DNA of 12,746 nt from CAYSUS01 sp964434165 (lineage in GTDB: Bacteria; Planctomycetota; Planctomycetia; Pirellulales; Thermoguttaceae), in NCBI GenBank assembly GCA_964434165.1, contig CAYSUS010000160.1, forward strand, positions 1 to 12,746, in the 5' to 3' direction. Below, piece after piece: positions 7,283 to 12,025 of the stretch. The translations under genes and the position numbers were made by a program. Positions within the stretch are counted from its first letter, which is position 1, and each line of letters opens with the position of its first letter. Under the pieces are notes generated by a model. The model was not told the DNA's origin. It searched no databases and saw only the letters and a list, made by a program, of their open reading frames with translations.

Positions 7283-8560
7283 ATGATGCATCGACGCATC
7301 CTCCCCCTGATCCTCATCCTGCCCACACTGTCCGCCTCGCGCGCCGAGGAGGCCGGCCGGGCGCCGGTCCGCTGGACCGCGCCGCTGCCGGACCTCGCGA
7401 AGCCCCACGCCGGGTTCCCACGGATCGAGGGCGTCGAGCACTTCGAGATCTTCCACGCCACGCCCGAGATCGGCGCGTACAGCCATCACAGTCAGTTGGC
7501 CCATCACGACGGCGTGTTCTACGCGGCCTGGTCGAGCCACCGGTTCGGCGAGGACGGCCCGGGCCAGCAGGTGCTGCTTAGCCTGTCCAAGGACGGTCGA
7601 ACCTGGAGCCCGGCTGCCGTTGGCTTCGCGTCGCGCGGCCCGGTCAAGCCGGTGGAACAGATGGGCCGCGTGCTTACGGCCAACGGTTGGGTCCATGTCG
7701 AGGGGGCCATGTACTGCATCGCCGAGGTGCACGACAACGTCGGCTTCGTCGCCGTCGGCGGCAGGGAAGTGGTGCCCAAGCGCCGGGGACCTTTTCGGCG
7801 CCGCGCGCGCAAGGGATTCGGACGACTGGCGCGGCGCGTGTCGCCCCAGGGCGAACTGGGGCCGGTCGTCTGGCTGGTTGACGATCCGCCCGCGCCGCTG
7901 CCGGGCTTCGACCCGCTGCCCGACGCAGGTGATGCGACGTTCACGAAGCTCGCCCGGAAGATCAACGCCGTGCTGGACCAGCCGCTGAACATGCCCAACT
8001 GGGACTTCCGAGGATCCGGGGAATCCTCCCAGACTTCCGACGTCTACGTCAGCCACGCCACGGCCGCCGACGGTCATAGCCTCTGCGAGCCGTCAACGTA
8101 TCGCCGGCCCGACGGCGTGCTCGTCCGCGTGTATCGCGATCATCACCCCTCGCATCGGCTCTACGCGTCCCTCAGTCGCGACGGGGGCAAGGCCTGGACC
8201 GTGCCCGTGCCGACCGACATCCCCGACAGCCCCTCGCGAACCGCGGTGGGCAGCCTGCCGGACGGCACGGTCTTCCTCGCCGGCAATCAACTCAGTGAGC
8301 CCTTCGAGCGGGCAAAGCGAACACACTATACGCGCGACCCCCTCACGCTGGCCCTCTCGGAGGACGGGGTCGCCTTCGATCGCGCGATGGCGGTGCGCAG
8401 CGGGTCGCCCGCGATCCGCCTGCCGGGCAAGGGAAAGGGACGCGGATTCCAGTATCCCTCGGCCGTGGTGGTCTCCGACGCGATCTGGATCATGTATTCC
8501 GTGGGCAAGGAAGACGTGGCCGTCAGCCGCGTTCCCTTGGCGCCGCTGACCGGGCGGTAA
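7283..8560 (+). CDS. Secreted exo-sialidase-like protein (BNR/Asp-box beta-propeller)
   Basis: A 425-residue exported protein. It opens with a signal peptide (MMHRR, hydrophobic ILPLILILPTLSASRA, predicted cut before EEAG). The body carries Asp-box motifs of the sialidase six-bladed propeller: SKDGRTW (residues 102-108), SRDGGKAW (298-305), and a degenerate third, SEDGVAF (359-365). Segments such as GRLARRVSPQGELGPVVWL and FQYPSAVVVSDAIWIMYSVGKEDVAVSRVPL are typical of the BNR-repeat/exo-alpha-sialidase-like proteins common in planctomycetes, where they are thought to act on sialylated or other surface glycans; true sialidase activity is not shown by sequence. The ATG at 7283 is preferred because GGAG lies 9 nt upstream and the signal peptide begins there; 7244 and 7274 are in-frame alternatives. 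It converges on the minus-strand cassette array. Confidence 0.88.
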   Translation: MMHRRILPLILILPTLSASRAEEAGRAPVRWTAPLPDLAKPHAGFPRIEGVEHFEIFHATPEIGAYSHHSQLAHHDGVFYAAWSSHRFGEDGPGQQVLLSLSKDGRTWSPAAVGFASRGPVKPVEQMGRVLTANGWVHVEGAMYCIAEVHDNVGFVAVGGREVVPKRRGPFRRRARKGFGRLARRVSPQGELGPVVWLVDDPPAPLPGFDPLPDAGDATFTKLARKINAVLDQPLNMPNWDFRGSGESSQTSDVYVSHATAADGHSLCEPSTYRRPDGVLVRVYRDHHPSHRLYASLSRDGGKAWTVPVPTDIPDSPSRTAVGSLPDGTVFLAGNQLSEPFERAKRTHYTRDPLTLALSEDGVAFDRAMAVRSGSPAIRLPGKGKGRGFQYPSAVVVSDAIWIMYSVGKEDVAVSRVPLAPLTGR

Positions 8561-8626
8561 CCAACCGGTCTCTCTGGCCAACAATGCGAAACGCGCCGCC
8601 GGGGCACCCCGTCCGGACCGGATGGG

Positions 8627-8645
8627 CACCCGCGTGGAGCGGGTG
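8627..8645 (+). terminator. Hairpin after the sialidase-like gene, possible terminator
   Basis: CACCCGC (8627-8633) and GCGGGTG (8639-8645) form a perfect 7-bp stem with a 5-nt loop, 67 bp after the stop codon. The following GGGATTT is too short and mixed to be a proper U-tract, so termination is only possible. The rest of 8561-8678 shows nothing else I can name. Confidence 0.3.
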
Positions 8646-8678
8646 GGATTTGCGTGGGAGCAGGGGATAGTGGTCGGC

Positions 8679-8768
8679 CGCTAAGGGCCAGGTTCACGCG
8701 GCGGGCGCGCGGTATTGTGATTTCATCTCTTGCGCTCCCGCCCGCTCGCGTGGAACGCCTAGTTGGCT
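8679..8768 (-). other. Integron attC site A (array terminus)
   Basis: Read on the minus strand: R'' core AGCCAAC (plus 8762-8768), a left arm containing GTTCCACGCGAGCGGGCG, an apical region of about 30 nt, then a right arm complementary to it. Against the left arm the right arm lacks a C and an A (its reverse complement reads GTTCACGCGGCGGGCG), giving the extrahelical bases typical of attC. The R' core reads CTTAGCG (plus 8679-8685) instead of GTTRRRY, so the crossover G is lost. It closes the 230-aa gene, whose stop is at 8778-8780. Confidence 0.82.
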
Positions 8769-8777
8769 CACGCTCAT

Positions 8778-9470
8778 TTACTGCAGAGATGCCTCCGCTG
8801 ACGCCGCAGCTTGCCATAGCGAAAGGGCGACTGAGTAATGCGGATCAGTCGGCGGTAGAACCTCGAGCGGCGAAGGAGGGGCAAACCAACCCCTCACCCC
8901 CTCTTGATCGTTCTCCTTCAAGGCCGTGACAACGGCCTGAAGAAACTCCTGGCCGTCAAGCTGATCTGGGGTAGCGTTGACCAAGTCGCCAAGAACAGGA
9001 TGAGCGCCTTCTGTGGCTTGGTAGAGATTCGCTGCGGCACAGTTGGCTGTGTTCCACGGTATTGATGCGAGGCAGTCCCTGATCATTGTCGCCAAGACCT
9101 CCGTGCCCCTGGCCCGAATCGCTTCGCCTGCAGACTGTGACCAGCGCGTGGCTGCGAACATGATGTCCTCGCCAACCGCGTTGGCGCTGAGCGAGTCCTC
9201 AGTGAAAACGCGTCTCTCTCTGGCGAGCATATCCGACAGCAAATCAAGGTACTCCTCATGCTGAACCCACCCACCTAGCATGGCACCGAGCTTCCTGACG
9301 ATGTGGTCGCTATCGCAAGCCATGCTTTCGGCCAGCCAAGCAGCCGCGTGCGGGTACTTCGCCAATGGCGCGAACACAGCGCTTTCGCGGCCCTGCTTCG
9401 CGAACCCGCACCACAGTACGTTTAGCGAATCCCCCGCTGCTGCAGCCAACGCGTCCCACGGATCGGCCAT
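8778..9470 (-). CDS. Cassette A protein, alpha-helical, function unknown
   Basis: A 230-residue soluble protein that I do not recognise. It is dominated by alanine- and leucine-rich amphipathic helices (AAAWLAESMACDSDHIVRKLGAMLGGWVQHEEYLDLLSDMLARER; GEAIRARGTEVLATMIRDCLASI; GQEFLQAVVTALKEND), a pattern compatible with HEAT/ARM-like helical repeats, without signal peptide or membrane segment. No catalytic motif is visible. The ATG at 9470 (MADPWDAL) is preferred over an in-frame TTG at 9476; the ribosome-binding site is weak. It is the sole gene of the last cassette in the array, with about 52 bp of leader after attC B and its stop ten bases before the R'' core of attC A. Its function cannot be inferred from neighbours because cassette genes are assembled independently. 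Confidence 0.8.
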   Translation of the reverse strand: MADPWDALAAAAGDSLNVLWCGFAKQGRESAVFAPLAKYPHAAAWLAESMACDSDHIVRKLGAMLGGWVQHEEYLDLLSDMLARERRVFTEDSLSANAVGEDIMFAATRWSQSAGEAIRARGTEVLATMIRDCLASIPWNTANCAAANLYQATEGAHPVLGDLVNATPDQLDGQEFLQAVVTALKENDQEGVRGWFAPPSPLEVLPPTDPHYSVALSLWQAAASAEASLQ

Positions 9471-9516
9471 GTTCAACTCACGTCGATTGTTCCAAGGCGC
9501 CGGTACCCGCTTTGCG

Positions 9517-9603
9517 AGCTAACGAATGGATGACGGGCGGGGAGGACTGCCAGAGCGAAGCGGCGGCAGTTCTCACCGTCCTCGTCCATCCTCCTTGTTG
9601 TGT
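9517..9603 (-). other. Integron attC site B
   Basis: On the plus strand, AGCTAAC (9517-9523, complement of R' GTTAGCT) and GTTGTGT (9597-9603, complement of R'' ACACAAC) bracket a strong imperfect stem: 9528-9551 pairs with 9565-9591, leaving three extrahelical bases and two mismatches around a 13-nt apical loop. The stop codon of the propeller gene (9573-9575) lies inside the stem. R'' ACACAAC is an exact complement of the first seven bases of the same cassette at the attC C junction (GTTGTGT). Confidence 0.8.
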
Positions 9604-10829
9604 TCCCGTATCTCGTTCCTCGCTGTGGCTCTCTGAGCGACATACGCGCCGATTGGGCGCCCTGACGCCGATTCCCAGGCACTGGCCCACAGAACACGGT
9701 CACCGTCAGGCGACGGTACAGCATGAGCTTCCGTCAGATAATCTGTTCTCTTTGTGTGCAGGTGGGCGATTCTCTCAACCGTCATGCTTCCGTCGAGCTT
9801 CACGGCAACCACTTCGTCCCAGTACGGTGGCCATGTAGGCCCACGATGCTGGTACGTCACGTAGACCCACCCAGGACGTTTGGTATTCCGCGCAGACGTG
9901 TGGCCCGCATATCCCCCGTGTGTCAAGACAGTCACTTTCCCGTCGCGTAGACGGCGTTTGATTACGCGTCCGTCGTCCGGCTTAGACTTCGAAACGCCTA
10001 CGGCGACATCATCACCGTGGGCGTCGATCGCAAGGTCGTAGTGACTGGGACGGCCGTATTCGCTCCAAAGCTCGCCACTCCCGTTGCCGTCAAGATCGAA
10101 GACCTGCGTCTGGTCTCCCCTTTCGCCATTGATCCGACCGTTGAGCACAATGTACTTGCCCGATGCGGACACGGAGACCCAGTCAACCTCGAGACCCGCG
10201 AGAAGAAGATCTCGATGCTTCCGCCTCTCCCGCAGGTTGTAGGCGAACGCAACGCGCTCCTTTCCCTTCTTGCCATCGACCACAATGAGCTTGCCATCGA
10301 TTGAGAGGTTGCCCTCCCAGGGTCCAATCCTGAAGTCGGAGTACCCGTCGAAAACGACAGCAGTCTCCACGCTGTTACTGCGAACATCCCAGTAACCAAT
10401 GGCATTGTTCTTCACGAACACCATGGTGTTCGGTTTCTTCGGGTGCCACCGTGCCTCGGTACCGGGCGGCTTGTTGCGTCCAAAGAGGGGTTCGTAGGTT
10501 ATGCCGTCCAGAAACAACATGCTTGGATATCCGTGATGCCGTCCGAGGAGTAGGATCGATTGATCACAGTTCCAGGTCGCATCCTTGGAGTAGTGATGCC
10601 GTGCGATTTTGTTCCATTTGCCTTTGGTGTTCGGGATATCGGTCCCGGGGTTTCCCGTGATCCGGGTAACCTTCGAGCCAAAGACTGGATCCATATATGA
10701 CTCTAGGTAGCCCGGTTGGGGGATTTTGGGGATTTCCACTGTGTTGATATGGGTCACCGTCTGACCATTAGCCAGCGCCACGGACACAATGGCGAGGGAT
10801 AGCAGGCTTCGTGCGCCGATCTTCTCCAT
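9573..10829 (-). CDS. Cassette B protein, secreted beta-propeller-like protein
   Basis: A 418-residue exported protein. The N-terminus is a signal peptide (MEKIGARSLLSLAIVSVALA, predicted cut before NGQ). The mature part opens with PGYLESYMDPVFGSKVTRITG and continues as repeated four-strand blocks with WD40/TolB-like (PD40) features: MVFVKNNAIGYWDVRSNSVET, GNLSIDGKLIVVDGKKG, VSVSASGKYIVLNGRING, QTQVFDLDGNGSGELW, and the closing PSPDGDRVLWASAW. This suggests a six- or seven-bladed propeller, possibly carbohydrate-binding or a scaffold; no catalytic set is evident. The ATG at 10829 has AAGGA seven nt upstream, and an upstream in-frame Met (10850) would lie in the attC C core, so it is rejected. 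The last residues (EDGRGR) are encoded within attC B, so the C-terminus may have been reshaped by capture. Confidence 0.82.
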   Translation of the reverse strand: MEKIGARSLLSLAIVSVALANGQTVTHINTVEIPKIPQPGYLESYMDPVFGSKVTRITGNPGTDIPNTKGKWNKIARHHYSKDATWNCDQSILLLGRHHGYPSMLFLDGITYEPLFGRNKPPGTEARWHPKKPNTMVFVKNNAIGYWDVRSNSVETAVVFDGYSDFRIGPWEGNLSIDGKLIVVDGKKGKERVAFAYNLRERRKHRDLLLAGLEVDWVSVSASGKYIVLNGRINGERGDQTQVFDLDGNGSGELWSEYGRPSHYDLAIDAHGDDVAVGVSKSKPDDGRVIKRRLRDGKVTVLTHGGYAGHTSARNTKRPGWVYVTYQHRGPTWPPYWDEVVAVKLDGSMTVERIAHLHTKRTDYLTEAHAVPSPDGDRVLWASAWESASGRPIGAYVAQRATARNEIREHNKEDGRGR

Positions 10830-10844
10830 GGCTTGTCCTTCAAG

Positions 10845-10908
10845 ACACAACGACCAGCCTGAGGATTCGGCGCGGTTAGCGACGATATCCTCCAGGCCCT
10901 GGTTAGGT
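10845..10908 (-). other. Integron attC site C
   Basis: Shortest complete site, 64 nt. R'' ACCTAAC (plus 10902-10908) matches RYYYAAC exactly and overlaps the stop codon of the CxxC gene (10903-10905). R' is GTTGTGT (plus 10845-10851). The arms GGCCTGGAGGAT and the complement of the R' side, AGCCTGAGGAT, pair with one extrahelical G. The R' core is also the first bases of cassette B. Confidence 0.78.
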
Positions 10909-11241
10909 GTCTTCTCTCATCTGTTTCACGTAATCGTCGTCCCGAAGGGCTCCGCCCTCCGCACCGTAGAATTCGCCAAACTTGGCTCCGCAGTGCGAGC
11001 AGTAATGCACGCAATGACTTGCCGAGAGCTTGACATTGGAGATGCCGATCTCTTCCAAGGCTGCGGACGCAGCCTTGGTTGCGCCGAGGACATCGGAGTA
11101 GTCGCGACGGTGCGCCATGTTGAACCCAGCGAAGAACCAGACTTCACCCACGTCGGGAACTAAACCGGCGACAAGATACTCGCCGTACGTGTTTCGTTCC
11201 TCGAATCGGTTCTTCGCGGAATCGCAGCACCATTCCATCAT
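10903..11241 (-). CDS. Cassette C protein, small cysteine-rich (possible zinc-binding) protein
   Basis: A 112-residue protein I cannot assign to a family. It has a CC pair near the N-terminus (MMEWCCDSAKNRFEERNTYGEYLV) and a C-terminal CVHYCSHCGAKFGEFYG segment whose CSHCGAKF looks like half of a treble-clef or zinc-ribbon knuckle (CxxC). Together these could bind one zinc ion, which is inference. No signal peptide or membrane helix. ATG codons at 11241 and 11238 are both usable; the sequence AGGTGA six nt before 11241 matches the end of the Shine-Dalgarno consensus and is partly supplied by the R' core of attC D, so the recombination site donates the ribosome-binding site. Stop codon and R'' of attC C overlap, making a very compact cassette. 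Confidence 0.8.
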   Translation of the reverse strand: MMEWCCDSAKNRFEERNTYGEYLVAGLVPDVGEVWFFAGFNMAHRRDYSDVLGATKAASAALEEIGISNVKLSASHCVHYCSHCGAKFGEFYGAEGGALRDDDYVKQMREDT

Positions 11242-11249
11242 TCATCCTC

Positions 11250-11341
11250 ACCTAACGTCCAAGTTCACGCGGCGGGCGCGAAGTGACTTTCCATTCTTGA
11301 CACGCCCGATCGGCGGCTCGGGTGCATGCACTGGTTCGTCG
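11250..11341 (-). other. Integron attC site D
   Basis: R' GTTAGGT (plus 11250-11256) is a perfect GTTRRRY. The R'' side reads GACGAAC (plus 11335-11341) followed by CAG and TGCATGCACCCGAGC. The complement of the R' side reads AAGTTCAC where the R'' side reads GCATGCAC, again one extrahelical G, at the same place as in site E. The R'' surroundings GTCCGACGAAC are complementary over 11 bases to the start of the same cassette at site D2. An alternative inverse core (CTTTAAC, plus 11351-11357) at the stop codon is less supported. Confidence 0.78.
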
Positions 11342-11351
11342 GACTTTCACG

Positions 11352-11675
11352 TTAAAGGTGGAACTCACCTTGGTACGTCGAAGGATGCAGGACTTCTAAT
11401 TTCTCTCCGTCCACCTTTCGAGTCGCGGCAATCATTGTATCAAGCAGTCCTGCCTCTTGCAGGAGAGGCTTGCATAGTTCCAATGCGACCGTGGGATTAC
11501 GAGTAAAAACAAAGATGTCGATCGCGTCACCAATCTCGTTTCCGTCCACGATGTGATCGGCATTCTGGTCGTCCTGCGGATTCCCAATGGCCTCAGCAAT
11601 TTCGTCCTCAATGTCTGCGCTGGTCAGAGGCGACTCGGATGGAAAATGCAGAACGAGTATGAACGGATGAGGCAT
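11352..11675 (-). CDS. Cassette D protein, 107-aa acidic protein of unknown function
   Basis: A small acidic cytosolic protein with alternating strand and helix segments (PFILVLHFPSESPL, SADIEDEIAEAIGN, HIVDGNEIGDAIDIFVFTRNP, TVALELCKPLLQEAGLLDTMIAATRKVDGEKLEVLHP), suggesting a compact alpha/beta fold, possibly ferredoxin-like. I do not recognise a named family. Its size, charge and lack of catalytic motifs would fit an adaptor or immunity-type protein, but no toxin gene is visible, so this is only a possibility. The ATG at 11675 has AGGA six nt upstream; an in-frame ATG at 11765 would put the first 30 codons across attC D2 and is rejected. The cassette is compact: 37 bp of leader and a stop 11 bp before the R'' of attC D. 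Confidence 0.82.
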   Translation of the reverse strand: MPHPFILVLHFPSESPLTSADIEDEIAEAIGNPQDDQNADHIVDGNEIGDAIDIFVFTRNPTVALELCKPLLQEAGLLDTMIAATRKVDGEKLEVLHPSTYQGEFHL

Positions 11676-11706
11676 TGATTGTCCTGGCGTGTGGGTGCCC
11701 TTGTCC

Positions 11707-11772
11707 GACGAACGGTTCTTGGAGGTCAGCGGCATGGCTGGAGGCCATGTCCGCAGCGGCGACAAGTTTATC
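11707..11772 (-). other. Integron attC site D2
   Basis: On the plus strand, GACGAAC (11707-11713, complement of R' GTTCGTC) and GTTTATC (11766-11772, complement of R'' GATAAAC) bracket a stem in which GCGGCATGG (11729-11737) pairs with CCATGTCCGC (11745-11754) with one extrahelical base. Both cores are divergent; the best support is that they match their cassette partners: GTTCGTCGGAC with site D, and CCGATAAAC with CCGATAAC at the site E junction (one inserted A). Confidence 0.65.
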
Positions 11773-11959
11773 GGCGCGACCGTCCAGTCACAACCGAGCT
11801 GGAGCCTCGTCGGGGTGACCGCACGTGCGTTACGCTCTTGGCCGTCTGCGTCAACCCGCCGGATTACGCCGCGGGCGTTGAGCGTAACGCTATTGTCAAT
11901 GCTGCAACCCGACTGTCAATCACGCCCACCTGCTCTCGCCGTCTGGCTAAGTCCGATAA
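11713..11959 (-). mobile_element. Very short cassette without a convincing gene
   Basis: The 247 bp between sites D2 and E include the 66-nt attC and only about 180 bp of cargo. The best minus-strand reading frames are tiny: a GTG-initiated 19-codon frame, and a TTG-initiated frame of about 29 codons ending at the R'' core, neither with a good ribosome-binding site. The cargo also has an 11-bp perfect inverted repeat (11827-11837 with 11880-11890). Gene-less cassettes are known in integrons and can carry promoters or regulatory RNA. Confidence 0.6.
11892..11919 (-). promoter_or_regulatory. Promoter-like sequence inside the short cassette, facing the array
   Basis: On the minus strand, TTGACA (plus 11914-11919) is followed after 16 nt by GACAAT (plus 11892-11897), four of six -10 consensus bases including the key A and T. 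Transcription would start near 11885 and run toward cassettes D, C, B and A. A second TTGACA overlaps the -10 region but lacks a partner. Confidence 0.4.
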
Positions 11960-12025
11960 CGATCAAGCTCACCGGCGGCAATGGAGCGCAGCGGAGTTGC
12001 CGTCCCGTGCAGCGCCTTGTTAGGC
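11954..12025 (-). other. Integron attC site E
   Basis: The clearest site, 72 nt. R'' GCCTAAC (plus 12019-12025) is a perfect inverse core and contains the stop codon of the nuclease gene. R' is GTTATCG (plus 11954-11960). Arms GCTGCACGGGACGGCAA and the complement of the R' side, GCTCACCGGCGGCAA, pair with extrahelical bases, including the G of CTGCAC versus CTCAC. The apical loop is CTCCGCTGCGCTCCA-like. Confidence 0.9.

Noticed and set aside
9365..9838. Plus-strand frames across attC B
   Set aside because: They overlap the ends of two minus-strand cassette genes and the attC stem, and have no ribosome-binding site.
11827..11890. GCGTTACGCTC/GAGCGTAACGC inverted repeat considered as a seventh attC
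   Set aside because: The core-like ends point outward instead of inward and the interior shows no matching arms, so it does not have attC geometry.
2899..12000. AGCGCAGCG string shared by the backbone hairpin (about 2901) and the apical loop of attC E (about 11986)
   Set aside because: Nine GC-rich bases in common are not enough to infer a relationship between the two elements.
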